Counted from the stretch's first letter, positions 8,023 to 18,306 are shown. The stretch is DNA of 64,000 bases from Thalassotalea loyana (GCF_030161435.1 NZ_BSSV01000004.1:62001-126000), one strand, 5' to 3'. The notes: generated by a model not told the origin, from the letters alone. Translations and numbers: made by a program.

Positions 8023-9021
8023 CTATATTTTAACCATCAACTTACCCTGGTTTTCACCAGTAAAGAACATGTTTAGTCCAGTAATAGCACTCTCTAAACC
8101 TTCAATAACATGAGCGCGATACTTGATTTTTCCTGAGGTAACATAAGGTGTTAACTTACCCAGCAATTGAGGAATTTCACCGAAGTGGTCAGGCATCGCA
8201 AATCCTTGCACTGTTAAGCGTTTTTTGATCATAGGGATCCAGTTTGGTCCTGGATTAGGAACCGCTTTAGCGTAGTCGGCAATCATGCCACAAACCACAA
8301 CACGGCCATGTGTATTCATTTTATTGAAAACAAGATTTTGAATCTCGCCACCGGTATTTTCAAAATACACATCAACACCATTAGGTGCGAGTTCATCTAA
8401 CTTCGCTTGTAAGTCATCTGTTTTATAATTAATAGCACCGTCAAAACCAAGATCATCGACAATCCAGTTTGCTTTGGTATCGCTACCGACAACGCCAATC
8501 ACCTTTAAACCATCGGCTTTGGCGAGTTGACCAACAATAGAGCCAACAGAACCTGCTGCTCCAGTTACAACAAGCGTTTCACCACTTTTAGGTTTACCAA
8601 TGCCATATAACCCTTGTGTTGCCGTTAAACCAGGTAAAGCAAAAATACTCAAGACCATCTCATCTGAAACTCCTGCTGGTACTTTATTCATCCCTTTACC
8701 ATCAGTGAGTAAGTATTCTTGCCAACCGAACATCCCCATGACATGGTCACCCACCTGAAAATCTGGGTGGTTACTCTCGACAACTTCACCAACACCTGAG
8801 CTACGCATGACTTCACCTAAACCTACAGGCGGAATATAACTATTCGTGTCTGGACTCATCCAACCAAACATCGCAGGGTCAAGTGACATATAGGTTTGCT
8901 TAATTAGAAATTGACCTTGCGAAACACTCGGCAGTGGCTTCTCAACGACTTCAAATAATTCAGGACCAATCGGGCCACCTGTCGGGCGGGCAACTAAATT
9001 TATCGCCTTGTATGTTGTCAT
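8023..9021 (-). CDS. NADP-dependent MDR oxidoreductase (alkenal/curcumin-reductase type)
   Basis: A 332-aa zinc-free medium-chain reductase. It has the N-terminal SLDPAMFGWM motif typical of the leukotriene B4 dehydrogenase / CurA / YncB group and a Rossmann segment VTGAAGSVGSIVGQLAK (about 151-167). YFENTGG (about 220-226) is also diagnostic. The group reduces 2-alkenal or enone double bonds with NADPH. It lies between the patatin and cytochrome genes in the leftward operon. Confidence 0.88.
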   Translation of the reverse strand: MTTYKAINLVARPTGGPIGPELFEVVEKPLPSVSQGQFLIKQTYMSLDPAMFGWMSPDTNSYIPPVGLGEVMRSSGVGEVVESNHPDFQVGDHVMGMFGWQEYLLTDGKGMNKVPAGVSDEMVLSIFALPGLTATQGLYGIGKPKSGETLVVTGAAGSVGSIVGQLAKADGLKVIGVVGSDTKANWIVDDLGFDGAINYKTDDLQAKLDELAPNGVDVYFENTGGEIQNLVFNKMNTHGRVVVCGMIADYAKAVPNPGPNWIPMIKKRLTVQGFAMPDHFGEIPQLLGKLTPYVTSGKIKYRAHVIEGLESAITGLNMFFTGENQGKLMVKI

Positions 9022-9048
9022 GCTTACTCTCTCTTATTGTTAATAATC

Positions 9049-10107
9049 TTAACCGAGCAACGCATGCATCGGCTGAATTTTATCTAATGCTTGTTGGTGG
9101 ATAAACTTGTCTAAATCTTCAGCTAAATACTCACTTGCAGCTAAGATATCTTGCCAATAATCAAGACGTTGTTGAGTTTCCATATCAATAAAGTCACTTC
9201 TATCTGAGATTTTTTGATAAGGAAGTGTTGCGACATATTTTGCCGACGGACAAATGACGACGGTATTGTCATAGTGTTGCGCGCGGACGTTTCGATTTAA
9301 CTTTTTGTCAAACCAGCCTGCTTTTAATGTCGAACTAAAATGTGGATAAAGGGTTAAACCAGGATTTTGAATGTCGAAGTCAAAGTGATAATCAATAATT
9401 CCACCATCACGGTACATCCCTGGCTCACATTCAGGAATATCACGAATACCTTGCATCACATATGGGATTGCGCCCGAGGCAATCAATGCTTGCCTAATAT
9501 TAGCCGGTGATAACGCCTTATTTATCGTAGTAAAACCGTCTTCATCGTGGAGTGCTAAATCACTACTCGATTGGCTAAAAATATAACGCTCATATTGAGA
9601 ACGTAGCCGTTTTCGGTCAATCGCGTTGTTCATAAAGCTTTTTGACATGCCTAATATCTGTTTTGCTTTGGTTTCACTTGCGGTAAAACCATGACATTTC
9701 GCCACGATAAAGTGCGCCCGAAAAATGTCATTTTCAATAATTTCATTTGTTCCATTATCGCCAAACAAATCATCAAGAATATCAATCACACTTTGGGTAA
9801 TTTCCGCGGCGTTAGGTTTTGCCGTATAAGTTGTTTCACTGTAGTGCTTAGCAAAGCGCTTAGTCGCGGCAACCGGATCTTTTTGTGCAAAGCAGGCACT
9901 TCTGAAAGCGCCTGCACTCGACCCAACAATATTCAATGGTGTTGTTCTACCTTTGAAAAAATCGCCGAATAAGTACTTGTCTAACCCATACAAAGTAAAC
10001 CATTTGGGGCCACCACTGGCCCCTAAAAATGAGGTGAATAGTTCTGCGCTAAAACCGTTTTCTTCAATTGTTTTTCTCGCAGATTCACCTGCATATATTT
10101 CGAGCAT
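9049..10107 (-). CDS. Patatin-like phospholipase
   Basis: A 352-aa patatin-fold lipid acyl hydrolase. The glycine-rich oxyanion segment GASGGPKW is at about residues 29-36, the nucleophile motif G-S-S-A-G at 62-66 (Ser64), and the catalytic Asp is in RDGGIIDYH (about 233). It has no signal peptide, so it is cytoplasmic or peripheral. Just 4 bp separate it from the ligase gene, so it probably releases fatty acids for activation by that ligase. Confidence 0.85.
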   Translation of the reverse strand: MLEIYAGESARKTIEENGFSAELFTSFLGASGGPKWFTLYGLDKYLFGDFFKGRTTPLNIVGSSAGAFRSACFAQKDPVAATKRFAKHYSETTYTAKPNAAEITQSVIDILDDLFGDNGTNEIIENDIFRAHFIVAKCHGFTASETKAKQILGMSKSFMNNAIDRKRLRSQYERYIFSQSSSDLALHDEDGFTTINKALSPANIRQALIASGAIPYVMQGIRDIPECEPGMYRDGGIIDYHFDFDIQNPGLTLYPHFSSTLKAGWFDKKLNRNVRAQHYDNTVVICPSAKYVATLPYQKISDRSDFIDMETQQRLDYWQDILAASEYLAEDLDKFIHQQALDKIQPMHALLG

Positions 10108-10111
10108 TAAA

Positions 10112-11785
10112 TTAACTTGCCTCTGCTAAATCTCTTAGCTCCTTACGAAGAATTTTACCGACATTACTTTTGGGTAAATCATCTGAAAATTCGATTAATT
10201 TAGGAACCTTATAATTAGTTAAATGTTGTCGACAATGGGCAATGACAGACTCTTCTGTTACGCCATCATTATCTTTGACCAGGTAGATTTTAATTTTCTC
10301 ACCTGTCACTTCACACGGAACGCCAATCGCCGCAACTTCAACAACGCCGTCGTGCATCATGATTACTTCTTCGACCTCATTTGGATACACGTTAAAGCCA
10401 GACACGATAATCATATCTTTCTTACGATCAACAATACGTAAGAAACCATTTTCATCCATAGTTGCGATGTCACCTGTTGCGAACCATCCGTCATTCATCA
10501 CTTCAGCCGTAGCATCTGGACGATTGTAATACCCTTGCATGACTTGCGGACCTTTTACCCACAACTCACCTGGCTCGCCTAATTCCACACGATTACCTTC
10601 ATCATCAACACACATCACGTCTGTCGAGGCTGCTGGAATTCCGATCGTGCCGTTAAATTCAGTTTGGTTATAGGGTGAGCTTGATACCATAGGACAACAC
10701 TCAGTTAGACCGTAGCCTTCAAGCATATGGTTGCCTGTTACAGCCTTCCACTTATTTGCCACCGCTTCTTGTACTGCCATACCACCACCAAATGAGATTT
10801 TTAACTTGCTAAAATCTAGCTGGTCAAATCCTGGCGTGTGTAATAAGCCGTTAAATAAAGTGTTTACCCCTGTAATTGCCGTTATTTGGTATTTAGATAA
10901 CTCTTTCACAAAGTTTGGCAGGTCACGAGGGTTCGTAATCAGCAGGTTTTTACCACCATGGCAAATGTAACTCAAGCAATTAGAGTTCAATGCGAAGATA
11001 TGGTAAAGCGGTAATGCCGTCACCATAAACTCTTCGCCAATCTCAAAAATTGGGCGTGTCATTGCCTTTGACTGCTCAATATTCGCCACCATATTGCGAT
11101 GAGAAAGCATGACACCTTTCGACACACCAGTTGTACCACCGGTGTATTGCAAAAAGGCTAAATCATCACCAGTCACATCAACCGCTTGGAAGTTAAGCTT
11201 CTCTCCCTGCGCCAATACATCGTTAAACTTCTTCGCTGCTGGCAGGTTATATTTGGGTACCATTTTTTTAACGTATCGAACGACACTGTTTACTAATAAT
11301 CCCTTTAAACCACCAAGGCGGTCACCTAATGCGGTTAAAATAACATGCTCAACGTCGGTTTGATCGATAACTTGCTCCAATGTATTGGCAAAGTTTTCAA
11401 TGATCAAAATGGCTTTAGCGCCAGAATCTTTTAGTTGGTGTTGTAATTCTCTCGCTGTGTAGAGTGGATTAACATTGACGACGGTTAAACCTGCCATTAA
11501 CGCACCAAATAAGGCTATTGGATATTGCAACGTATTCGGCATCATGATGGCAAATTTATCGCCTTTCTTTAATCCCAAATCTTGCTGTAGGTAAGCGGCA
11601 AACGCTGTAGATTGTTGGTGAACTTCTTTGTACGTCAGGCTTTTTCCCATATTAATAAATGCAGTATTATCACTATATTGGGCTAAGTACTTGTTGATGA
11701 TTTCTACCAAAGAACTATATTTTTCAGGATCAATCTCAAAGGGTACGCCTGGCGGGTAACTTTTCTCTAACCAAAATTTTTCCAT
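10112..11785 (-). CDS. Long-chain acyl-CoA ligase (FadD-type)
   Basis: A 557-aa ANL-superfamily adenylate-forming enzyme that activates fatty or related acids to acyl-CoA with ATP. The AMP-binding motif is [18 protein letters not shown] (about 214-231). The A5 region is GYGLTECCP, the hinge is [22 protein letters not shown], and the catalytic Lys is in [12 protein letters not shown] near the C-terminus. Length and motifs match FadD (561 aa in E. coli). It has its own upstream gap with a promoter and a palindrome, so it may be expressed apart from the genes behind it. The symbol is withheld because several FadD paralogues are usual in this group. Confidence 0.9.
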   Translation of the reverse strand: MEKFWLEKSYPPGVPFEIDPEKYSSLVEIINKYLAQYSDNTAFINMGKSLTYKEVHQQSTAFAAYLQQDLGLKKGDKFAIMMPNTLQYPIALFGALMAGLTVVNVNPLYTARELQHQLKDSGAKAILIIENFANTLEQVIDQTDVEHVILTALGDRLGGLKGLLVNSVVRYVKKMVPKYNLPAAKKFNDVLAQGEKLNFQAVDVTGDDLAFLQYTGGTTGVSKGVMLSHRNMVANIEQSKAMTRPIFEIGEEFMVTALPLYHIFALNSNCLSYICHGGKNLLITNPRDLPNFVKELSKYQITAITGVNTLFNGLLHTPGFDQLDFSKLKISFGGGMAVQEAVANKWKAVTGNHMLEGYGLTECCPMVSSSPYNQTEFNGTIGIPAASTDVMCVDDEGNRVELGEPGELWVKGPQVMQGYYNRPDATAEVMNDGWFATGDIATMDENGFLRIVDRKKDMIIVSGFNVYPNEVEEVIMMHDGVVEVAAIGVPCEVTGEKIKIYLVKDNDGVTEESVIAHCRQHLTNYKVPKLIEFSDDLPKSNVGKILRKELRDLAEAS

Positions 11786-11848
11786 GTAACTTTCCCCTCT
11801 ACTAATTCTTGTTGTTACTATTGTTGTTAATTTATTGTAGTTTTTATT

Positions 11849-11877
11849 GGAATATTAACGTAACTGACAACTGTCAA
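11849..11877 (-). promoter_or_regulatory. Candidate promoter with operator upstream of the acyl-CoA ligase
   Basis: Read leftward there is a perfect -35 TTGACA (11877-11872), a 17-nt spacer and a weak -10 TATTCC (11854-11849). The 12-bp palindrome TGACAACTGTCA (11865-11876) overlaps the -35 box, a layout typical of repression by a dimeric regulator. The regulator is not identified. Confidence 0.5.
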
Positions 11878-11929
11878 ATTTGCCATTAGTTTTGTTGAAA
11901 AAATTATCAACTATTGTTTAAAGTATCGT

Positions 11930-12835
11930 CTAAAGCGCCGCCATAGCTTTCATGACAAACTTTTCAGACTGTTTGACACCCGCCTCTAACGCGCACTGTT
12001 GTTCTTGATTAGTCAGTTGAGCCCACTGTTCACGCACAGCTTCTGGTGTTTGCTCAGCTATAGGCAGAAAAATCCCTTCGGTTTCAAACATATTTGCCGT
12101 CGCGTAACCACCAGCACCTGCACACAAAATCGTGCGATTTGGCGCGTCTTCATCACACAGAGTGATCAATCCCGCTGTTACAGCTTCTGGCGCTAAAATT
12201 TTCACCATTTGTTCAGGCATCAAATCTTCTGTCATTCGTGTACCTGCTGTCGGCGCTAATGCGTTCACTTTAATATTGTGCTTTGCACCTTCTAGTACGA
12301 GCGTGTTCATCAAACCAACTAGGGCCATCTTTGCTGCGCCATAATTAGATTGACCGAAGTTACCATACATACCGCTTGATGAAGTCGTCATAACGATGCG
12401 ACCATAATTTTGTTCACGCATCAAATCCCATACGGCTTTTGTGCAATTTACACTGCCCATCAAGTGCACATCCATCACTAACTTAAAGTCTTCTAATGAC
12501 ATTTTGCTAAAGGACTTATCACGTAAAATACCCGCATTGTTGACGAGAATATCCACTTTACCCCAGCGTGATACCGCGGTATCTACCATGTCTTGAACTT
12601 CGTCAAAATTAGCAACATTTGCGCCGTGACTAATCGCATCACCGCCATTAGCTTTGATCAATGCAACCACTTCCTCACTCGCTTGAGAGGATTGTCCACT
12701 GCCGTCACGTGCGCCACCTAAGTCATTGACCACGACCTTTGCTCCTCGTGCAGCAAGCTCGAGTGCATGTGCGCGACCTAAACCATTACCTGCGCCAGTA
12801 ACAATGGCTACTTTGTTATCGAATCGAATTGTCAT
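11930..12835 (-). CDS. SDR, 3-hydroxyacyl-CoA dehydrogenase (MFE-2-like)
   Basis: A 301-aa SDR closest to the dehydrogenase domain of peroxisomal multifunctional enzyme type 2. It has VTGAGNGLGRAHALELAARGAKVVVNDLGG at the N-terminus, NNAG, the long Ser motif TTSSSGMYGNFGQSNYGAAK (Ser and Tyr-x3-Lys), and the extended C-terminus found in that group. It probably oxidises 3-hydroxyacyl-CoA. The adjacent MaoC hydratase, 4 bp upstream in transcription order, supplies the other half of the MFE-2 reaction, here as two proteins. Confidence 0.85.
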   Translation of the reverse strand: MTIRFDNKVAIVTGAGNGLGRAHALELAARGAKVVVNDLGGARDGSGQSSQASEEVVALIKANGGDAISHGANVANFDEVQDMVDTAVSRWGKVDILVNNAGILRDKSFSKMSLEDFKLVMDVHLMGSVNCTKAVWDLMREQNYGRIVMTTSSSGMYGNFGQSNYGAAKMALVGLMNTLVLEGAKHNIKVNALAPTAGTRMTEDLMPEQMVKILAPEAVTAGLITLCDEDAPNRTILCAGAGGYATANMFETEGIFLPIAEQTPEAVREQWAQLTNQEQQCALEAGVKQSEKFVMKAMAAL

Positions 12836-12839
12836 TTTA

Positions 12840-13304
12840 TTAATCCTTTACCATTTGAATTGAAATCCACTCAGCAATAAGTGCAGGAGTATCGTTGCCT
12901 TCTATTTCAACCGTTACTTGGGTTTTCAGTCGAAATTGGCCTGGTTTAGTCTCATCAATAGAGAGTGTTTTTGCATGGGCACGAATACGACTATCAACTT
13001 TCACAGGCTGTAAAAATCGCACTTTATCAAAGCCTGAATTAATCCCCATGTAAAAGCCTTCAATAATCAATGAAAACTCTTCGGCGAAGTGAGAGAGCAA
13101 TGACAATGATAAAAAGCCATGAGCGATAGTTGTGCCAAACGGTGTTTCTTTCACTTTTTCTGGGTCAATGTGTATAAACTGATGATCATACGTACAATCA
13201 GCAAACTGATTAATTTGTTCCTGTGAAACCTGATGCCATCGAGTTGGCTCCGCTTCAAAATCGATATAATCTGCAATATCACTCTTTTTGATTATTTTTG
13301 TCAT
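12840..13304 (-). CDS. MaoC-like enoyl-CoA hydratase
   Basis: A 154-aa single hot-dog protein with the hydratase-2 motif: Asp40 and His45 in YDHQFIHID, then the substrate loop TPFGTTIAHGFLSLSLL (about 54-70). The family performs R-specific hydration of trans-2-enoyl-CoA. It is cytoplasmic, coupled to the MFE-2-like SDR, and provides the hydratase step of this island. Confidence 0.9.
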   Translation of the reverse strand: MTKIIKKSDIADYIDFEAEPTRWHQVSQEQINQFADCTYDHQFIHIDPEKVKETPFGTTIAHGFLSLSLLSHFAEEFSLIIEGFYMGINSGFDKVRFLQPVKVDSRIRAHAKTLSIDETKPGQFRLKTQVTVEIEGNDTPALIAEWISIQMVKD

Positions 13305-13367
13305 GATTATTCCTTCAATGCCTATATCAAACGTTGCTAATAACTATTCTTGTCTTGAGAAAACCGA

Positions 13368-15173
13368 TTAAAACCACTCGGCTTTCATTTCATACGTTGT
13401 ATCGTCTAACGCTTTTAATGTGTTTGCCCATAAGTTGATTTCGGGAAGTTCATAGCGATAGAAGTACTGCATTGTCTGAATTTTGCCTCGATAAAATGCT
13501 TTTTCATCATCATGAAGGTCGCCATCCAATGCTTTACTGGCTAAAGTCGCTTGTTTAAGCCACAACCAACCAATGACTACATGACCGAACATCGACAAAT
13601 ATTGGACGGAATTCGCTAATACCAAGTCGATATTTTGCGTTGCCATTGACTTGAGTAAATGGGTAGTCGTCTGATTTAAGGTGACTAGCGCACTTCCTAA
13701 ATGATCAGCATATTCACTCAGTGAAGGGACGCCAATTGCTTGCTCGATTGTTTGCTCAATTTCTGCTAACACTACTTTATAACCAGCTTGCTGATTCATC
13801 ACGACTTTGCGACCAAGTAAGTCAAGCGATTGAATGCCTGTTGTTCCCTCATGAATAGGGTTCAATCGATTATCTCGATAAAACATTTCTACTGGGTGTT
13901 CATTAATGTAACCATGACCACCGAGTACTTGAATTGCTAAATCATTGGCCTTAGGACCATATTCAGACGGCCAGGTTTTAATAATCGGCGTGAGGAAATC
14001 CAACAAGAGATGTGCATGATCTCGTTGCTTTTGTGTAGGCGCTGTTTTTTCATCATCCGATAGTTGAGCACCATAAAGCACTAATGCTAAAGCACCTTCT
14101 GAATAAGCTTTTTGGGCCAACAACATGCGTCTAACATCGGCGTGTTCGATGATGTTAACCATTGGTGAGAATGGATCTTTTGAAGAAGGTAATCGGCCTT
14201 GAGGGCGATTCTTGGCATAATCTAAAGAGTACTGATAACCAGCATTAGCAATCACTGCTGCACCTGTACCAACTAAAATACGTGCTTCATTCATCATATG
14301 AAACATATATTGAAGACCTTTATTTTCCTCACCAACCAAGTAGCCAACGGCTCCTTTGTCATCGCCAAAGCTTAACGCTGTTGAGGTATGTGCGCGCCCA
14401 CCCATTTTATGGAACAGACCCGTAAGTTTTACTTCATTTTCTTCGCCAAGAGAGCCATCTTCATTGACCATTATTTTCGGTACGACAAATAATGAGATTC
14501 CCTTAACCCCCTTGGGTGCTCCTTTCACACGAGCAAGCACGAGGTGGACAATATTTTCAGTTAAATCATGATCACCGCCGGAAATATATATCTTGCTACC
14601 TTTAATGCGATACACGCCATCTTCATCCAAAACAGCAGACGTTGTCAGGTCAGCTAACCCCGAACCACAATCGGGTTCTGTCATCGCCATCGTTCCTGCA
14701 AAACGCCCATCACGCAATGGCTTAACCCACTTTTCAATGAGCTCATCGCTACCATGTGCAGCAAGTAGGTTCGCATTTGCCGTCGTTAGCATGCTATAAC
14801 CCAAAGCATTACCACCGGCGATAGATAAGTAAGCGCCCGCTATGCTTGCAACAATGGGTGGGAGTTGCATACCGTTAAATTCATAGTCAGCGCAAGCCGA
14901 TGGCAAACCGGAGTCATTAACAGCATCAAAAGCCGGTTTCATCTCTTTTATTAAATGCACTTTTTGGCCATCAAATGTTGGCTGGTGTACATCTAATTTT
15001 TGACGAATTGGCAAAAAGTATTTCTCTGCAATCGTCTTCGCAGTATTGACCACTTCCGTAAACGTTTGCTTGTCATGATCTTGGTAACGCTCGCGTTGAC
15101 ATAAACTTTCGGTGTCAAATAATTCATAAAGATAAAAAGCAAGATCTCGCTCATTTAACATAGGTGCTGACAT
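13368..15173 (-). CDS. Large acyl-CoA dehydrogenase (about 600 aa, DmdC-like architecture)
   Basis: A 601-aa FAD acyl-CoA dehydrogenase with N-terminal helical, middle beta (MTEPDCGSGLADL, about 170-182; YISGGDHDL) and C-terminal domains plus the extra C-terminal extension seen in DmdC-type enzymes. The catalytic Glu is in IHEGTTGIQSLDLLGRK (about 433). This architecture covers long-chain dehydrogenases and methylmercaptopropionyl-CoA dehydrogenase. With no other DMSP genes nearby, a fatty or branched acyl-CoA is more likely. The first beta-oxidation step of the operon. Confidence 0.88.
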   Translation of the reverse strand: MSAPMLNERDLAFYLYELFDTESLCQRERYQDHDKQTFTEVVNTAKTIAEKYFLPIRQKLDVHQPTFDGQKVHLIKEMKPAFDAVNDSGLPSACADYEFNGMQLPPIVASIAGAYLSIAGGNALGYSMLTTANANLLAAHGSDELIEKWVKPLRDGRFAGTMAMTEPDCGSGLADLTTSAVLDEDGVYRIKGSKIYISGGDHDLTENIVHLVLARVKGAPKGVKGISLFVVPKIMVNEDGSLGEENEVKLTGLFHKMGGRAHTSTALSFGDDKGAVGYLVGEENKGLQYMFHMMNEARILVGTGAAVIANAGYQYSLDYAKNRPQGRLPSSKDPFSPMVNIIEHADVRRMLLAQKAYSEGALALVLYGAQLSDDEKTAPTQKQRDHAHLLLDFLTPIIKTWPSEYGPKANDLAIQVLGGHGYINEHPVEMFYRDNRLNPIHEGTTGIQSLDLLGRKVVMNQQAGYKVVLAEIEQTIEQAIGVPSLSEYADHLGSALVTLNQTTTHLLKSMATQNIDLVLANSVQYLSMFGHVVIGWLWLKQATLASKALDGDLHDDEKAFYRGKIQTMQYFYRYELPEINLWANTLKALDDTTYEMKAEWF

Positions 15174-15187
15174 GGTATTTTCTCCAG

Positions 15188-15949
15188 TTACATCGCTGAC
15201 ACGGCGCCGTCGACGGCAATACTTTGCCCAGTAAAATACGTATTACCAGGTGACAACATTAATAGCATGGTGTTTACCACTTCTTCTGGCTCAGCTAGTC
15301 GCCCAATTGGTGCTCTACGGCCAAGGTTCTGCTGAAGCTCTTCATCGGCGATATTGGTGACCATTGGAGTTAGGGTGAAGAACGGGCAAATGGCGTTCAC
15401 ACGAATGTTTTTCTTGGCGTATTCAACCGCCGCGGTTTTAGTTAAGCCAATAACTGCATGTTTTGCAGCTGCGTAAGCGCCTGCTAAAGGTGCTCCACAA
15501 AGCCCAGCCATAGAACTCACGTTAAGAATACTACCGCCACCTTGCTGCAACATTTGGCTAATTTGATGCTTCATACCAAACTGAACGCCTTTAACATTGA
15601 CAGCAAATTGCAAGTCCATGACGTCTTCATCAATTTCATGGATCGTACCAAAGTCATGGGCAATACCTGCGTTATTTACCGCAATATCGACTCGACCAAA
15701 CACTTCCACAGCTCTATCAACCATGGCTTTACAGTCACTTGCTTTAGCAACATTACAAGTCATCGCATAAACTTCTGCGCCACTGGCGGCGATAGTGTCG
15801 CCAACATCTTGAACTTGCTCAGCTTTAATGTCACTGATGACCAACTTTGCACCTCGTTTCGCAAGCTCGATTGACAAAAGTTTGCCAAACCCCTGAGCGG
15901 CACCAGTGACGATAACGACTTTATCGGTAAAATCTAGTAGCGGATCCAT
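15188..15949 (-). CDS. Short-chain dehydrogenase/reductase (SDR)
   Basis: A 253-aa classical SDR. It has VTGAAQGFGK (cofactor loop, about 14-23), VNNAGIAHD, the Ser in LNVSSMAG, and YAAAKHA with the catalytic Tyr and Lys. It ends with the usual TGQSIAVDGAVSAM. It belongs to the 3-ketoacyl-ACP reductase-like / secondary alcohol dehydrogenase group. Its place between the APH kinase and the large dehydrogenase recalls LvaD in levulinate operons, but the role is inferred. Confidence 0.87.
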   Translation of the reverse strand: MDPLLDFTDKVVIVTGAAQGFGKLLSIELAKRGAKLVISDIKAEQVQDVGDTIAASGAEVYAMTCNVAKASDCKAMVDRAVEVFGRVDIAVNNAGIAHDFGTIHEIDEDVMDLQFAVNVKGVQFGMKHQISQMLQQGGGSILNVSSMAGLCGAPLAGAYAAAKHAVIGLTKTAAVEYAKKNIRVNAICPFFTLTPMVTNIADEELQQNLGRRAPIGRLAEPEEVVNTMLLMLSPGNTYFTGQSIAVDGAVSAM

Positions 15950-16015
15950 GATTCTTCCTTCTTTAATCTGTTGTAATTACCCTGAATAATTCCAGGTATT
16001 GTCATTTAATAGTTG

Positions 16016-17053
16016 TTATTTTGTTGATGATTCGTTTGCCACAACTTGCAGCGCCATAAGTGCTAAAGGCTCTACAAATGCACCTACTTTTGCAGCATTG
16101 CTATTGGACGCATTACCTTGCGATGCGCGCTTTGCCACTCCCTGCACGATGGCAGCAAGCCGGAAAAAGCTAAAAGCAAGATAAAACGTCCAATTATCAA
16201 TTTTGTCTATGCCCATGCGCTGACAATACAAGGCTACATATTCTTCTTCTGATGGAATCCCTAAAGCCTGTCGGTCAATGCCTTGCAAACCATCTGGACC
16301 TCCTGTGCCCTGTGGCATTCTCAACTGCATGCACTGATAAGCTAAATCGGCATAAGGGTGGCCTAAGGTTGACAATTCCCAATCAAGCACGGCGATAATT
16401 TCATGGGTTTGTTTATCAAACATCATATTGTCTAAACGAAAGTCACCATGCACTAGGCTAACTTTGCCATCATCTTCTGGGAGTGACTTTTCTAGGTAAG
16501 CAATTAACTGTTCCATGGCATCAATTTTGCGTAACTCTGACGCACGATATTGAGCCATCCAGCGCGTTAATTGACGTTCAAAGTAATTTCCTGGTTTGCC
16601 ATAGTCGCTTAATCCAGCGGCTTCAATATCGACCTTGTGAAGCGAAACGAGTGCTAGATTCATTTGATCGTAAATCTTACTGCGCACTTCATTATCAGAA
16701 ATTTCTGTTAATGGAGCATTCCAAAAAACCTTACCATCACAATACTCCATAAGATAAAACATGGAGCCAATAACACTCGTGTCCTCACACAGGTGATAGA
16801 CGTTGGCAACAGGCACTGGCGTGTGCTTTAACGCCGCAAGTACACGATACTCACGGTCGACTGCATGAGCAGATTTCAACAGCTCGCCTGGTGGTTGACG
16901 GCGCAATACGTAAACACCCGACGATGCTGTCAGTTTGAACGTAGGATTCGACTGGCCACCAGCAAACTTTTCGAGCGATAAAGGCCCTTTAAACCCCTCT
17001 ATATTGCTTTCTAAATACGTGGTTAATTGAGCTATGTTCATGTCTTCACTCAT
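16016..17053 (-). CDS. APH-family phosphotransferase (ACAD10/11 kinase-domain type)
   Basis: A 345-aa aminoglycoside-phosphotransferase-fold kinase. It has the nucleotide region KFAGGQSNPTFKL and YVLRRQPPG with the conserved basic residues, the catalytic loop VHGDFRLDNMMFD (about 202-214), and the metal motif VLDWELSTLGHPYADLAY (about 222-239). The YVLRR-PPG and WELSTLG-P-DLAY signatures mark the subgroup fused to acyl-CoA dehydrogenases in ACAD10/ACAD11 and found as LvaA in levulinate catabolism. There the kinase phosphorylates the 4-hydroxyl of a 4-hydroxyacyl-CoA. The gene is 20 bp from the matching dehydrogenase. Confidence 0.85.
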   Translation of the reverse strand: MSEDMNIAQLTTYLESNIEGFKGPLSLEKFAGGQSNPTFKLTASSGVYVLRRQPPGELLKSAHAVDREYRVLAALKHTPVPVANVYHLCEDTSVIGSMFYLMEYCDGKVFWNAPLTEISDNEVRSKIYDQMNLALVSLHKVDIEAAGLSDYGKPGNYFERQLTRWMAQYRASELRKIDAMEQLIAYLEKSLPEDDGKVSLVHGDFRLDNMMFDKQTHEIIAVLDWELSTLGHPYADLAYQCMQLRMPQGTGGPDGLQGIDRQALGIPSEEEYVALYCQRMGIDKIDNWTFYLAFSFFRLAAIVQGVAKRASQGNASNSNAAKVGAFVEPLALMALQVVANESSTK

Positions 17054-17073
17054 TGTTATGCCATTACCTATAA

Positions 17074-18285
17074 TTACGACTCAAAACGCTTGGCCAAATC
17101 ACGACCTAGTTGCATCATATGCACTTGATCAGGACCGTCAGCTAATCGCAAGGTACGCTGGCCAGCATACATATGAGCCAAGAATGTGTCTTGCGATACA
17201 CCTACCGCACCATGTATTTGAATTGCACGATCTAATACATCGAGCGCCATGTTAGGTGCCACAATCTTTATCATCGCGATCAGGTCTTTCGCTGCTTTGT
17301 TTCCGTGCGTATCCATTTTTTGCGCAGCTTTTAACGTCATTAATCTTGCTTGCTCTATTTGGCACGCAGACATTGCAATATCTTCTCTCACCGATTGCTG
17401 CTTGATCATTGGTCTGCCAAAAACAATACGTTGATTGACGCGTTCACACATCATATCGAGTGCACGTTGAGCAGCACCAATAGAGCGCATACAGTGATGA
17501 ATCCTGCCCGGTCCTAAGCGCCCTTGTGCAATCTCAAAACCTCGGCCTTCGCCTAAAATTATATTCTCAGCAGGTACACGCACATTATCAAAGACGATCT
17601 CCGCATGACCTTCTGGAGCATCCTCGTAACCAAAAACCTTCATGGGACGAATAACGTTGACACCTGGCGTATTCATTGGCACTAAAATTTGAGACTGCTG
17701 AATGTATCGGTTGGCGTTTTCTGGGTCTGTTTTTCCCATCACGATCATGATTTCACATTGTTTTCGACACGCACCACTGATGTAAAATTTGCGACCATTG
17801 ATGACATACTCATCGCCATCACGTTCAATACGGGTCTCAATGTTCGTCGCATCACTTGATGCAACTTCAGGCTCAGTCATGGCAAAAGCAGAACGGATTT
17901 CGCCTGCTAGCAATGGTTCTAACCAACGCTTTTTCTGCGCCTCATTACCATATTTTGCAAGCACTTCCATATTGCCAGTATCAGGTGCCGCACAATTAAA
18001 CACTTCCGGCGCCCAAAACACTTTACCCATTTCTTCTGCTAACGGGGCGTACTCTAAATTTGTTAAACCAGCGCTGTAATCGCCATAACTGACAGGAAGA
18101 AATAGATTCCATAACCCTTGAGCTCTAGCTTTCGCTTTCAGCTCCTCCATTAATGGTGGAGTGGACCAACGGTCTTGCTCTATCTGTTCGTGCATTAGCG
18201 CTTCATTCGGATATACATGCTCATCCATAAACGCTTTTACTTGAGCTAACAGAGCTTGTACTTTTTCACTGTATTCAAAATTCAT
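17074..18285 (-). CDS. Acyl-CoA dehydrogenase, ACAD11/LvaC-like
   Basis: A 403-aa acyl-CoA dehydrogenase with the flavin motif [16 protein letters not shown] (about 133-148), [18 protein letters not shown], and the C-terminal [18 protein letters not shown] (about 377-394). In standard acyl-CoA dehydrogenases this last region carries the catalytic Glu (YEG-T); here the aligned residue is Asp in ADGPDQ, as I recall for ACAD11-type enzymes, which handle phosphorylated 4-hydroxyacyl-CoAs. It pairs with the adjacent APH kinase gene. Subfamily assignment rests on these motifs and context. Confidence 0.88.
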   Translation of the reverse strand: MNFEYSEKVQALLAQVKAFMDEHVYPNEALMHEQIEQDRWSTPPLMEELKAKARAQGLWNLFLPVSYGDYSAGLTNLEYAPLAEEMGKVFWAPEVFNCAAPDTGNMEVLAKYGNEAQKKRWLEPLLAGEIRSAFAMTEPEVASSDATNIETRIERDGDEYVINGRKFYISGACRKQCEIMIVMGKTDPENANRYIQQSQILVPMNTPGVNVIRPMKVFGYEDAPEGHAEIVFDNVRVPAENIILGEGRGFEIAQGRLGPGRIHHCMRSIGAAQRALDMMCERVNQRIVFGRPMIKQQSVREDIAMSACQIEQARLMTLKAAQKMDTHGNKAAKDLIAMIKIVAPNMALDVLDRAIQIHGAVGVSQDTFLAHMYAGQRTLRLADGPDQVHMMQLGRDLAKRFES

Positions 18286-18306
18286 TGTCTCGCCCCTTTG
18301 TTGTTA

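Noticed and set aside
13368-15173. DMSP pathway enzyme DmdC
   Set aside because: The size class fits, but no DmdA, DmdB or DmdD genes are near, and the neighbours suit general or branched acyl-CoA oxidation.
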